Below are positions 14,110 to 28,744 of a stretch of DNA of 64,000 nt, piece by piece. The stretch spans positions 56,074,091 through 56,138,090 of the forward strand of contig CM075853.1 of NCBI GenBank assembly GCA_037975125.1, in the 5' to 3' direction. The notes under the pieces are model-generated. The model was given only the letters and a program-made list of their open reading frames with translations, was not told the origin of the DNA and made no database searches. The stretch is from Latrodectus hesperus (lineage: Eukaryota; Arthropoda; Arachnida; Araneae; Theridiidae). The position numbers and the translations under genes were made by a program. The stretch's first letter is position 1, and every line of letters starts with the position of its first letter.

Positions 14110-15027
14110 TTACTATCCAATATAATCCCAACCACATAAGAAAACTGACAAAAAGTTATAAATTTAGGAAATTATTTCAGGAACTATTTCATTTAGTCAT
14201 GTGAACTCAATTCGCTTGAACATGTTTTGAAACTATCGGAGGAAAAGTCATGTTACGAAAGGATTGCTCAGATTATCATCTTCATGTAAAATCAGCAAAG
14301 TCTCGTAAATCTTACCAGTTCTTTATATAAATACATATATTATAGTAAGCAAAAAGGAATGCGATTGAAGATCAAGTATTTAAAAATTTATTTACATTAT
14401 GATGAATAATTTCAATTGAAAAAAAATTTAATAATAGCAACTAATTTTATGTTTCACTCTTTATTTTATTTTATTATTTTTTGTATTTTTAAACTTGCAA
14501 TCTTTATTTATTAGCGAACCAAAAAGGATGACTAAAATGTTTGGTTGAATTACTTTTTTTGCTACCAATTGCATTTTTGCATGGTTTCAAAAATTCTAAT
14601 ATATATATTCAGCAAATTACTTAAACTTTCCCATTATTAATCCTGCAACTTCAAAATATTTAAGCAGCTAATAAAAAATTAATTTAAGTATAAAAATAAA
14701 ATTTTGGACACTTAAAAGTATTTGATTTTTAATTTATTAAATAACATATATTTGATAATTAATACGTTTTTATTAAAGCGTGATAATAAAAACAATGAGG
14801 AGTGAAATGTGTTTAAAATTAATATTTTTTAAACACAATTTTTATATGAGAGACATATCTGTATAAAATGAAAATAGTCGTAATTACACTTAGTCATAAA
14901 ATTTAGGTATTTATTTGGTTTACACGTAGTATTTGGTGCAGTTGGCTCTTGCAGGTTTGGATTTGGATCTGGATTTAAATTAAATGCATTTTGGCAACAT
15001 TGGATTTTAGCTTGACTTTAACTTCTC

Positions 15028-15198
15028 TTATTCTGGTTTGATATTTCGGTTTAAACTTTTTGCTGTGGCTTTGGGGTATACTGGCTTCTTTAAGACTATG
15101 TCATGAGGTAGTGCAGAAAAGCCATAATTTGTACCAATGTGGTTATCACCCCCTGGTGAAGCTGGCCATGTTTGTACTTTACTCCATTTTCGTTCCAT
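15028..15198 (-). pseudogene. Protein-like frame, possible exon or processed-gene relic
   Basis: A 56-codon minus-strand frame from ATG at 15198 to TAA at 15028. It is not AT-biased in residue use: it contains WPASPGGDN, GTNYGFSALPHD and IVLKKPVYPK. An in-frame TAA lies three codons upstream of the ATG. Beyond the stop, coding-like sequence appears to continue in other frames to about 14930 (for example NPDPNPNLQEPTAP), which suggests a decayed copy with frameshifts. I do not recognise the family. The GC content is well above the intron around it. Confidence 0.4.
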
Positions 15199-18100
15199 TT
15201 TCCTTTATTCTATTTTCTTTGAAATTTTAAACTATATATTGAACATTTTCAAATCTGTTTACTATATTTCGTATTTTCAATGTATTATTCTCCATCTAGT
15301 ATTTGATTATTATTCTCAATTTGGTTTTTGACTAATTTTATAAATATATTATTATTCTACACATTCAGTTTATTTTACGTGTATTACTAATCTCCCCTGT
15401 TTCAACACATATGTCACAAATGTTATTCTATATTTTCCATAAATTAAAATTAGATTTAAATAAAAAATGTAAGCTGGTAGAACATTTTAGTTATTCATAA
15501 GAAATAGATTTGAAATAAACTTAATTAATGTATACAAAATTAAAAGAAAAAATTTTTATTGATTTGGTTTTTAGTATCAGATTTATAAATGTAAAATTAT
15601 CATTCCTAAATATGAAATTAGATGTTAATACATATTATTTCCGACTTCTTTATTTAATTTAAAAATTTTATTTTCTTCCATTACATCCTATTAACTATTT
15701 ATACAGGATGTATCAAAAATATATAAATCTGAAATGCTGAAATGTAAAAGTAATCTAATAGAAACCTAAATAAATGGATTTGTCGTAGACATGTGGTTGC
15801 TGAATGCAAAGTTAAACCTTTGAAAGCAATATTAACAGTAAGAAGAAACAAATGGAAATAAGTGCAAAGAAAAATAATATTTTATTTGCCAAATACCTTA
15901 AAATAGCTCAAAAGTGTTCTGTGATAGTTCTCAGTAATCATTCATTCTGCAAGCATAAGACCTGATCCAGTAACATACAATTTTAGGTGAAGATTTGAAT
16001 ATTTCACAATCTTGCAAACCTTATATAGAAAAAACATCGTGCTCATAATTTGAACAGAAATTTCCTTAAAGAGCCATATGCATGAAATGCTTGTAAATAT
16101 GATCCATATTGTTGAAGCTATAAGTATTTTTCTAAATCCATGTGAGAAATAATGATTCAAGCCTGCAAAACAATTTCATTTGCAATTCTATAGAACTGAA
16201 CAGTTCCATTTCATAAATTCATCTCCTTTTATGAAATATAGTTTTCCACGTCTCCTATACCTGCCTATATTTTTCTCACATATTGATTTTCAAACATATT
16301 ATGTATATAGCGTGTTCAAAAATAAACTTATATATTATTACCTTATAGGTTATTCAAAAATCACCTTAATGTTTTCCGAATATTATTAATTACTCTCTGT
16401 TTATTTTATTATTGAAAAAATATAAATATTTTATGTTGTATACTTCAATATTTCATTCAATGGTACAAATAATCTGTATTAACTCTTTATTTGCTGCTTA
16501 GTATTTTTTATTCTCTGCTCATTTTATTATTAAGGGAGAGAAAGATAAATACTTTGACTGTGTATACTTTATTATTTTCACCTATATACAATTACAGATA
16601 ATATATTTTTTAAAATACAAGGAATTTTATGAAAAATATAAAATGTTATATATTTACCAAAAATTATGTAATAAAAATACATATAAATTTCAGTCTAAAT
16701 AGTTACTTTAAAGAAATTTTATTATTCAAAATAATTAATTAATATATCTAATTAAACAAAAGACTATACTGAATGCGTCATTTTAACACACATGAATTTT
16801 CCTATTTAAACAAGTAAATATTTTATGAAATGCTAAAGAAAACTATTTTTTTATAAAATTGATTACTCTGTAACTCGAAACATCAATTTAAAGTTTTTAA
16901 CAAACTAATGTAAAAGGAAAAATATTACTATTTTACTGTTAAAACAATGTATCGATGCATGTGAATTTATGAATTGTTTTCACAACTTTTTAACACAAAA
17001 TATCTTGTACCTTTTAGAAGCATTAATTTTTAAACATGAAGAAAATAATTTGGAAAGACATTACAAACCAAGTTTGAGGCCTCTCACGGCCTTAACTAAA
17101 TTTGAATTTAGGATTATATAAAATGCGACTTAATTAACTACTTATTCAGAAAGGAATTCTTTTTCTATACAGAAATTACAACCACTTATGATTTTAAAAT
17201 TTTAACACTTCACGTAATTAGGGATAATTTCAAGTCAATTATTATGTGCAAATGTAAATAAAGAAAAGAAATTATCCTTTTTTTCTTATGTATGACAATA
17301 CTTTAATTTATTCTTTTAAATGCAACAAAATATAGCTTTGACTTTCAAACAGTATATTGATATGTAAGCAGTTATAATTTTGAAAGTTTCTAAATAATGT
17401 TCTATTATTAAAAATTTAATTTCAATCGAAAATCGCCAATGAATTTAAAATAACTAACAAAGGGAAATTTCAGCAAATGTGAACATTTAATTTTATTATG
17501 TAATAAAATAATAAATGTGTTTTTATTGTAGAGTTTTAAATTTTATTTATTCAATTAAAAGAGCATAAGGTTGTAGAGTAAACTCAAGAATTACGTGATC
17601 CCAAACAGCTTCTAAATTAAAAAAATGTATGATAGTTTTAAATGAAATTTATTAAAAGTTTTACCATTTATTTACACTAGTTCATTAATCTATTTTGGAG
17701 AATTCTTCATGCAGTAAAAACATCGATAATTTGATTGAATATTTTACAGATAAATACTGTGTATCTGAATATACAAATTAAGAATGTCCTTTTTGAAATC
17801 TTTATAAAATTATGAACTTAAAATCTATTATGTAAATATTTGGAAGTATATTTCTTAAAAAATTAAATTTATGGTAATTTTTAGGATCTTATCAACTTAT
17901 CTGCAATAAATTTTAAAGTTTATTTCTCATTCTTAAATATTTTGCAAGCTGGAATTTTGCATTATTCGTCCGTTTTTATCTCGTTATTAAACAATTCCAA
18001 CAATTATATGTTAAATGACTTCAGAATAAACACTTAGTGAAGGTTTTCTACTTTAAAAATATGTTTTGTTTGCAATTTTTGCAATTTTTTTTAATTTAAA

Positions 18101-19079
18101 GCTTTTAAATATGTAGTTAAAATTTGTTTGTTTAAATATATATTCCATAATAAGACTGTTTTATTATTTAATGAGAAAAAGTTATGATAGTTATTTTTCC
18201 TGTTTACAAATAGATTGGGAAGAAGCCCATATGTTATTTTGTTGAAAATTTCAAATTTAACTTTGACATTGAAAATAAAGAGTGTACTGAAAAAACGATA
18301 GGTTGCTTCAGACCTGCAATGGAAAATCAAGAGTCGTCTTTCAATTTTCCAGTTTTACTCTCCTTTTTCCTTTCCTTTCATCGAATGTTACGTTTCTTTG
18401 TATATAATGAAACACTTGCACTGTCTGCTGCTGGTAAATCAAGTTTTATACTTTATATTTTTTTCACTTTGAAGTTGAGGTAGGTTATTTTTTCTCCTTT
18501 TATATTTTTCAGTTTGCAATTTTTTTAAGTTTTTAGAGCGTTAATGCTTTAAAAAAAAGAAAATTTAAGGCAAAAATATCTATTTAGAAAACGATATAGA
18601 TGCGCATACTTTAATAGATTTTCAAAACTCAGCATTCTATCAAATGATTTCAGAAATAATAAAATGTTTCATATGAATTATTTGTATAGAAACTTGCAAC
18701 TGTAAAAAGCAACATTTTTGAGATGAAATATTTTATACAATATTTTCAATTTTTTATAGATTTTTTTGGATTTTCTGACGTTGAATAGATTTATTATAAT
18801 GATTTTACTAAACTGTTTTATTTTTTTAAAAGCATCTCACTAAACTGTGGTTTAGCACTAGACATAATAATATTAAGAATAAATAAATAAATGACCGTTT
18901 TTCTATATAAAAATATTCAGTTTGAAAAAAATACAATAGTAATAATACTTATAATTAAAAATATGATTAGATCATTATAGAATCATACAAAGTAATTAAT
19001 CAATAATACAAAATTTTTAACTTATTAAAGATATTATTCTTATCTTATTTTTCTTTATTAAACTGCTACATTTAAAACT

Positions 19080-19101
19080 AATATATATATATATATATAT
19101 T
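19080..19101. repeat. Short (TA)n run
   Basis: About 22 bp of pure TA repeat. Confidence 0.9.
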
Positions 19102-20027
19102 AAATTACTGCTTAGATTATTCAGGTAAATTATTTAAAATATGTATATTTAGCCAACCAATAAAATTACATTGATTTCCATATGTATATAACTTCTATAA
19201 AAAATGCGTAATGAACAGTGTGTGAGAGATGTATGTGGTCAAGTATACAGATTTCAACAAGTTTAGTGATTTATTTGAGATTTAGGGATGTCCAAGTTAT
19301 CGAACATTGTATTAAAAACCCTAAATTTTTCATTTTATTATAAACATTTAAATCCAAAATTGAATTTGGAATACCTTACTATATAGATATAATATTTTCT
19401 TTTGAATGTATTATATGAAGAAATTTGTATTACAGATTTAAATTATTTAAATCGATAATGTGTTATTTTAGTTTTCATCAATAATTTGAATACTATAACG
19501 ATGAAAATATGCTAGCATAATCCAATAAAAATAACTTATGACAGTAAATAAAATATCTTATAAATATTTAGAGATTTATTACTTGCTAAAACATATTTTA
19601 ATATAACAGGTTATAATTTAAATTCTTTAAAACACAATTCTATTTATTTGAACCATCAAATGCCTCAATATTTTTATAACCATATTTTATTGCACATACA
19701 TTTATTCATTTTATTAGTTATTTTCCCCAATAAGATTGGTTTCTGAACGTGATAATAGTTACTTGAAATATTTTTGAAAAAATTTAACTTGCAAATAATT
19801 TACTTATGGAGTGAATTGTTTTTTATTTTATATTTTTAAGTCCACTAACTTGAGTACAAATGATTGATCTACTACATTGAATTTGATTTGTTAATTGTAT
19901 AGGTAGAAATCAATTTTCTATCATATTCTACATTGTTTGCTAAGAAAAGATATATATTGTTTTTATCTATTTTAAAAAATATATCACATTTATTATATAA
20001 TGTTAATATGAAGAATCACGTGAGTGG

Positions 20028-20077
20028 TAGAAAATCTATTTATTGCAAATTATTTCTTGCAATAAGTAGATTTTCTA
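20028..20077. repeat. Near-perfect 21-bp hairpin
   Basis: Arms 20028-20048 and 20057-20077 are reverse complements with one mismatch, around an 8-nt loop (ATTATTTC). The arms begin TAGAAAATCTA. Confidence 0.9.
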
Positions 20078-23000
20078 TGTATTCCATTTAATATATTATT
20101 TTTTGGAACCAAGTGCACATCTAACATTTTGGTTAATGTTGTGAAAAGCAATTTTCTAAATGATATTGAAAATTTCCTCAAAATTTCTATGAATCGTATT
20201 TATATTCAAATTAAAATTTCAAGAATTAAGTTCCGTTTTTAATTAGAGACAATATGATGAATTTTATGTAACACAATTTATTTTAAAGTCATTCAATAGT
20301 GTAAAAAATCTTAATAAATTACTTTTATAATAATTACTATAATATGTAGGAATACAAGCAATATTTTTACATTAATAACTTATTTATTACCAACGTATAT
20401 TAAAGTATTTTGAATCAAAATAATGAAAATGGAGCAATATTTCGAAAAAATATTTATCAAGGGGAACATTATTTCTTATCCGCAAAGAAAGTTACAATTG
20501 TTTTTAAATTTTAAGATATACTTCAAGGTAATGAAGTATGCTTCCCATCAAATTATTGTATATAGACATAAGAAAAGCTTTGGAATGCATAAAGTCTCAC
20601 ATTTGAAATAAATATATCTATTAATCAGAATTAATTCAGTTAATTGCAGTAATCGTCTCATATTTTTATGATTTAACGTTTTTATACCGTGCCAAAATTT
20701 AAAAGTTACTTAAAAATTCCTTAGCCAAAAATTTTATCTTCATATGTAAGATGAGAATTAATTACGGTAAATTTCATTACATGGTTGGCCATTTTCTTCG
20801 GTTAACAATGCGTGCAAAATTTCATTAAGAAACATGACATCAGAAAAAGTAATTGCTTGAAACAGTAGTTTGCTAACACTAAATTTTTAAAACAACTTAA
20901 AAAGAAAAATCTTCAAGCGAAAAGGCGAATCACGATCATAAAACAGAGTTCAACCAGACAGCTGGGTATTTTACTTTTGAATACGTAATCATAAAAAGTG
21001 GAAGTGGAAATGAAAACTCACAAATGGAGAGAAATAGAACGTTGAAAATCTCAAGAAAGGAAAGTTATACAGAGCACAGCACGAATGCTCGCGGAAAGAT
21101 TTTTCTTATTCCTTATTGAATTATGAAAATTAGAAAAAAAATGAAGATAAGTTTGGTCAATGGTGATGTGTTTTGGTTTTCTTCAATATTTGCTTCTTGT
21201 ATATGCTTCAGTTAAAAGAATTTCTTTAGTAAAATTATAAAAATTTCAACTATGATATCATTTACAAATTATCTTTATGAAATAAACAAAACCAGTTTCG
21301 TATTTAATTCGTTTTAATTATTTCTTTATTACTAGTTTAAATTTAAAAATCTTAGTCACTTTAAAGATTTGACTTTCGTAAGAGCTGCTACATGAATTTA
21401 TGTAATGAATTTGGGCATAAATTGGAATGCATTTATATTTATATCTAACCTTTAATCAAATAATTCTATAATAACCTTAACTTCGGTTGATCTCCACTCA
21501 TTAAAAATATAGTTCATAATACAGTAAATTCATAATTGTAAGAAAACTGATGTTTTCAGTACAGGAGTCATAAATTTTGAATTTCAGAAAAATCTTTTAA
21601 AATAACAGTTATTAAATTATGAATACCAAGTTCATTTCTTACTGTAAATTAGAAACTTCTTTTTACATCTAGTTCACAGACTTACTCATAAAATTAAAAT
21701 TAATTAATGGCTGCGTGAAAAAATATCAGTTGAGTAATGAAATAAGGGATCTAAAATTACTAAATTTTAAATACAACTGTTCTTAAACTCTTAATATAAA
21801 TTTAATGGAAAGAATAAATTAAATTTTAAATTCATGTTAGAAAAAAATAATATTTATTTGACACAAATTGTTTGATAGAAATATCATTAAAATTATTTTA
21901 AGATTTCAGTTTAGATTGCTTTAAAAGATTCTAATATTTTGGTATTGATATGAAAACAACACTTCTAGCTATGTGTATTTGAAATTATTCATGAAACATT
22001 TAAATACTAAGGAATTTCAATTTTATAAAATTCTGATCTTCACAGAATAATAAAAATAATGTATATGTTCAGCACATCACAAAGGAAACTTACTATTTAT
22101 TTTCAAAATATATTAATATGTTTTAAATTGATATTTGTGCATCTTGCTATCTTTCTTAATACTATAACTTGTTAACTGACATTCATAATTAATTAATAAG
22201 TTTTTAATTTACTTAATAATTAACAATTTGATTAATAATGTTTTATTTAACGTAAAATAAAGTTTACTGAATACCACATGTTCTAATATAATAATTTATA
22301 ATCCCACTTAAAAATTCAGACCATTAATTTTTCAGCAAAGTGCGTGATTTTAATTTTTATTTGAACTCAGAAAGAATTACTAAAACAATTCCTTTAAATC
22401 GTTTCATCTTCTAACTTGGCCAAATAAATGCAATTAATTTAGTATTCCAATCTTCAATTCATTTAATTCAATTCCTTAATGAGCAAATAAATTTGAGCCA
22501 CATTTATAAATGAATGTGTGAATTTCCAATAAGTTGGCATTAATTTTCTATCACAAATTAAAAGATTCCACAGTTACACTGATTTAATTTCTCACCAAGA
22601 TTTAATATTATACCTTATAATGTACTGAAAAAAGCTGAGAAAATCAATTTTACACTGGGTAAAAGTTTGCTTTCAATTTTGATAATTTATTAAAGACAAT
22701 TTTTCTTCATTTTATCTATACTATAGTGGATTAACTAATAGCAATCTATGTAAATTATAGGTAATAAAGAGAATATTCTAACTTAAGATTAGTTTAAATA
22801 ATATTGAAATGTAGGAGAAAAAGATTCTCTAGAAAGTAATTTTGCACAGTTTTTAATGCATTAAATTTAATTTCAAGATTTCATACATTTTTATAGACAA
22901 CTGGATTTTATTGGAAATGTATTCTTAACACAAAACTAAAAAAATCAATCAATGGGGAAGGAATAGTTAAATTATGAAAAAAATAATATATTACTACAAA

Positions 23001-24443
23001 TATAATTTTTCTATTTATAAATTTTAAAAAAATTTGATTTTTTTTTACGTTAACTAAATGTTTTATCAAATTTTAATAAGTCATTGCATTTTGTAAGAAG
23101 TAAATTTATTTAAAAGAAACATTTAACAGTGCTACTTTAAATATCTATATTTTACGCTATCATAAAAATTTCATAATATTATTTTTTATAAAGGGGAATA
23201 ATAATTGCTTTAATTTAAAAACAATTAGCATCTAAAAATAATGCAGTATATAAAGAAAACTAAATTAGGATATGCATTTAAAACGAACAGATTATAAAGT
23301 TGTATTTTTAAGATACTGAAAAATAATTTTTTATTGGTGAAAACTGATTTTTAATAGTAAAGCTTTAGATTCATTTATCATTAAATCATATTTCGCCCCA
23401 TTGGTTTAGTTTACTTGACATTAAATAAAAAATATGGACTAATCAAAACAAATAATTGAAAAATATGTCTAAAATATGTGAAAGAAGATTGTCTAATATT
23501 AAAATTTTAATATGTTTAAATTCCCTTAAACTAATATGTGGATGACTTTTCTTTATTTCTTAGTTTTTTTATTATTTTAATTAAGTAAAATTCTCCAATT
23601 TTAGTGTCTTCTTTATGAAACAAGTCTAAATTTTGTTATTATCTGCGTAGAATTTCAAGTGATTTTCGAAATTATATTCAATTGATAATGTATATATATA
23701 TATTTAATATTTTTGAATTAATAGATAACTTAAATGATATACATTCGAATCTCCAAATTATACATTTACCTGACAAAGCATAATATTAATGGTTGATGTA
23801 TTTTCGTGTGTTTAATAAAATATGAGCATAATGTAAAATGCCTTTAGCAAAATTTCTTGATATATGAACTTATAGAAATACAAGTTCTGAGCAGATTAGA
23901 AGAGCTATAGTTTTGTATTAATTTTTTCAATCGTAATTAATGTTTTTAATAAGAATTTAAAATACCTTAATAATATTTGTAAGCAAAATAAATCAAATTT
24001 CTTTCAAATAAGAAACAAAACAAGAAGTGCATATTAGTATTGGTAAAAATTTTATTACTCTATGGAATTATAAAGAAAAAAATTTCATTTGATCTTTGAT
24101 GGACCATAAAAAAAGAAGTATTATTACAATACCAGTACTCAATGGGGAAAAAAGTTCATATGTTATTTTTAATAATAATTTATTATCTGAAACAGTTACA
24201 AAACATACTTCATAATTTATAGCGTGATTATAACGTTAAAGATTTATTAGTTCAATGAAAAATAGATTTTTTCCTTCATTGATAGAAGAAAAAAATTTAC
24301 AAATTTTTAATATTAAAATGAAAAATAATAAATTTACTTGATATTTTAATATTATTGTAAACAAAAATAAAGCTTAATAATTGATAAATATTAAGCATTC
24401 TCAAGTAATTTGCTGTATACTTGACATTTTTACATTTCGATGC

Positions 24444-24580
<137 letters not shown>

Positions 24581-24806
24581 AAGTAACACAAGCACATGTC
24601 GCTAATTCATCTTCAATCTCTCACAATTTAGTAACGATAGAGTTGGAAACGGTGTAACACTAGAATAAGAAATATCTAATATTAACTAAACCTAATAGTA
24701 CTGAAATACAAGTTTTTGTACTTGCAATGTTTTTAATACAATTCAAGATTTTTAATAATGACCATAACCGTTTCAAATTACAATGTCTTCAATGAACTAT
24801 AGAAAA

Positions 24807-24818
24807 CGCGCGCGCGCG
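24807..24818. repeat. (CG)6 run
   Basis: CGCGCGCGCGCG, the only run of its kind noticed in the window, lying between two long (TA)n arrays. Confidence 0.9.
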
Positions 24819-24997
24819 AACATGAGATAGCACCACATAAATTTAATTTTGTACATAAAAAGGTGACACAAAGGAGCATTCCCACTTAAAATGGAAAATT
24901 CCTTATACATAAATTCATTTGCTTAAGAAAATATCACATGAATGTATAATTCACACATAAAGATAAAGTTCTTTGGTACTGATAAAACAATGCTTTG

Positions 24998-25110
<113 letters not shown>

Positions 25111-25944
25111 TGGATTACATTAACTAAAGCAATTCCTAAATTGTTTTTGTTCATATTTAATTAAACAACTATTAATCATAGCAACATTTTTTTCACATTA
25201 TATATATTCACATTAGACGTTCTTATTCAAACACACGTGTGAAAATTTGCATACTATTTATGTCACAAAACACAATTTTAGTATAACGATTCTTATAGAT
25301 TCAGAGTTTCAAACCTATTGTAACTCAATGGTTTTTAAATGGTTTCTGAAAACTTACATTTTTTAAAACACTAACTTTAATCTGTTAGTTACATAATTTG
25401 TTGCCTTTATCTTTCTACAGAACACATACAACTTCCTCTTACACATAAAACTTAATCTAATTATTCACCGTATACTTTGCCTATTAAACATGTGTAAGAT
25501 TTTGCTGGAAAGCTCATGATTCCCTTAATATAGTTTCGATTGTTAAATTATAAGTAACTATGCAAACAGTATGGAAATATCTTGCTATAAGGCAAACTTT
25601 CAAAATAATTTTTGATATCATGGTATGTTGTGCAGTCATCTTTCTACATCGTGTGGTTCATAATAGAATAATACTTTATAACATTTATGATATTTTGCAT
25701 TAAAATTGATTTAATTACGCTTATAACATAATATTGTTGCAATTTATTCAAACCCGAATACAGGTTCAATCAAGTTTATTATATTACTTAATCTAAAACA
25801 ACACTTTCTTAAAGCCAAATTGAGGAAATATATTGTAGCATCAATGTCTTTATTAGAGCTAATTTTATTAATTTTTGTATTTCTGCTGCAGTGAGTTATA
25901 AAATAAAAAAATCCATTTATACGTTTAATTTGTCAAGTGTACTA

Positions 25945-27281
25945 CTCGACACTGAAAATGCAACACTAGAAAGATGTTGCTAGAAAGTGACGAAACTCGG
26001 CCAACAGAGAGAGACATAAACGAACAATAAATTATCCACATTTTGAAACTATATGCATATTACTAAGTGAGAACATGGTGATATCAGTAGGTTGTAAGAA
26101 AACAGTGGATGGCGATTCACTAAACAACATGTCTAGGCAGAGTTAATGTGAGTACGGATGGCGTCCAGAGGAATGTCCGTCCATCCCTGTCAACAATTTG
26201 TCAAAGTGCGTCTTCTGAAGGAGGCAGTGACAAGTTCTGCAAATGGAATCCAATCATATCCCAAACGTATTTGATTGGTGAGCACGGTGACCAGGGAACC
26301 AGTATTGCTTTTCATATTGGCTTATGTGAGCATCGTGTGGTAGGGCATTATTCTACTGATAAAGGACATTAATCTCTTTTCCAAGGAAGAGTGTGTAACC
26401 AGTTACATCATATCATCCATGTAACAAAAGGCTCTTTCATAGTGAATGCGAACAAGAGGTAACGTAGAATCGTATAATATAGTGCCCCAAACCATGGTGG
26501 CGCATGGTGGGGCATTCACTATTGCTACAGGATTGAACCTGTTTCCACGTTGACGACACACTCGTACGCAGTGATTATCTCTGAAGAAACAGAGATATGA
26601 TTCATCTGAGAAGGGGATCCTGTTTCACTTCTTCGTCATTATTGCTCTAATCCAGCAAAATTCCAGACTTTGACGTCTATTCTGTGAGGTCAATGCTAAT
26701 CTTCTTAATTGACGTAATGAGTGCAGACATCTAGCAATCAATCAACGGTAAATGTTTCTGCTTGATATGGAAGAATCCAGGACGTCTTGCACTTGCTTTT
26801 TGGGCCGCTACCAACTGCCGTCATATAAGTCAATCCACCCTTGCTGATGTTAGTTGGCTGCACAAGCACCCCGCAAACGTTCCACCATTCCTTGTTCCGA
26901 CCACCTCCACCACAGTCGATGCTCTATGGACGCGTTCAGGTATCTATAAGCCGCTATTTGCAGTAATGATAAACCTGCCTTTCTCAGTCTATTCTTTGAA
27001 ATTCATCTGTCTGCTAGAACTGACTCCGTCGACGATGGACTGATATTCTCTGTAATTACAGGACTTCTTTGTCACAAGAAGAAATTTTCAACGATCTTTT
27101 TCCAAGCAACAATAATAGCCTGATTATTACCCACTTTCCGATTTCTCTCCTTATATCTTATCGTACTTGCATTGGAGAACTGCACACTTCACATCATTTG
27201 CATAATGTGATAAGGTACGTCTACCTGAAATTTGTATAATTTCTGGCTACTCTTCCTTGGATTTGCACTTTCTATGTCGAG
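25945..27281 (-). mobile_element. Degenerate Tc1/mariner-type DNA transposon
   Basis: A decayed cut-and-paste element of about 1.34 kb, within the usual Tc1 size range. The ends look like worn terminal inverted repeats: 25945-25963 pairs with 27263-27281 at 16 of 19 positions. The left end is preceded by TA, the Tc1 target; the right flank reads CA, probably a mutated TA. Less AT-rich sequence fills the whole interval, in contrast to the intron around it. The coding strand is minus, the same as the host gene whose intron it occupies. Confidence 0.8.
26110..26730 (-). pseudogene. Broken Tc1-like transposase
   Basis: The minus-strand translation shows Tc1 transposase landmarks in order, spread over frames: RRLALTSQNRRQ, then PFSDESYLCFFRDNHCVRV, then RGNRFNPVAIVNAP and VWGTILYDSTLPLVRIHYE, and last NNALPHDAHISQ where active copies have QDNARPH. 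The second catalytic Asp is therefore Asn and a stop stands just before it. Further stops and frameshifts follow up to the IRTHINS-like C-terminus near 26130. The N-terminal DNA-binding part (about 26730-27250) is too eroded to read. The element cannot move by its own enzyme. Confidence 0.8.
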
Positions 27282-27334
27282 CAATGTAATACTTGTGCTG
27301 CTTGATAAAAATAAGTTAATGGAATAATTTTAAA

Positions 27335-27410
27335 ATGTTTTAACTTTAATCTTAATATGTTTTAACCTGAATCTTAAATAGCTTAAACTTTAATCTTAAA
27401 ATATTTTAAT
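27335..27410. repeat. Short tandem repeat, about 23-bp unit, three copies
   Basis: Three adjacent imperfect copies of a TTTTAACTTTAATCTTAA-like unit start at 27335, 27357 and 27380, just outside the right end of the Tc1 relic. Confidence 0.7.
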
Positions 27411-28744
27411 TAAAAAAATCAATTAAACTATGTCTTATTTAACAAATAAAAATGAATAAGATAAAATTACTAACAAAATTGTGAATAGGAAAAAAGAGGT
27501 ATAAAGGGCGTTTAAAAGTTTTTAATCACATTTTTTTTGCTCGTTCGAAAACTTTACTACCTTCAACACTAAGAAAATAAATTATCTTTATTGTACTAGA
27601 TGCCGCTGCAAAAATAAATGAAGATGGATGAAGAAATCAATAAACATCACTTTGTTTTAATAAGTACATACATTTGTATGTATTTGCATATTCATGTCTG
27701 TGTTTTTATTTCTATTCATAGGAAATGCGATTTTTTAATTACACATAGTTATATAACAAAGAAATAGTTGAAGATAAATTTCTAAATTTTTCTTAGTGTT
27801 TAAACTTTATTTTATTCTTTATTAATGTGTTTAGAAATGATAAAAAAAATTTTGAGCTAAAACTTTATTTAATAATGTCAAAAAATTGTTTCCTTAACAT
27901 ATGAAAAACACCTAATAAAAAGGTATTATAAGGAAATAATACTCTTTAAGAGTTCTGTGATAATCGAATGATGATCCATGATAATCCAAAAATTAATTAA
28001 ATGTGAGAATATTGATCTTTCTGTTAACGCATGTATGTGTTGATATCTGATAAATTGATTTCAACTTAAAGGAAATTTAAAGAAGCATTTACATTTGGAA
28101 ATATGCAATATTAAAATCAGTGGATAACATTTAAACATGTCATATCAAAATTATGACATTTTTTAAAGAAAGAAAATTTGCAGATTTCTAATTATGTCAA
28201 TATAGGAAAATGCGTGCATTTGATTACTCAAGAGGTTATTCAGAAAATTGTATAGTTCACAAAATAAATGTTTATTATTTTGATTACTGGAAAAATATTA
28301 ATAAAAATATAGCAGTAAGTACAGAAAATGATCTGAGATTTTAGAAATTTAACTTCTGAAATTTATAAATTTATGTTAACAAGTTAAAAAACTGTAGCAT
28401 AGCGTTTAACTAAAGGAAAAGTATTATTATATTGTGGATTATTGTACTTACTATAGTTATAAATGCCATTTCAATAAATATTTAAAGTAAGATAAAAATA
28501 GCTTTTTTTCCTATAACTTTAATTTCGAAACTAAACTGAAAGTAAATGTGATTTTTAACAGAATTATAATGTTGTTTACTGTGAAATTTAGCGACATAAG
28601 AAAGGAATGTATGCAAGACTTACTTATTAATAAATGACTACATACATATAAACTGAATATTCAAATATTAATGTAAAAGTTTTGAAATTTTAATCTAAAT
28701 ATATTAAAGAATTTTTAAATATTATTGTTATTCTTTCTAATCTT

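Noticed and set aside
15705..16320. ACAGGATGTATCAAAAAT and AGCGTGTTCAAAAAT as possible transposon ends
   Set aside because: Both point the same way and no transposase or target duplication lies between or around them.
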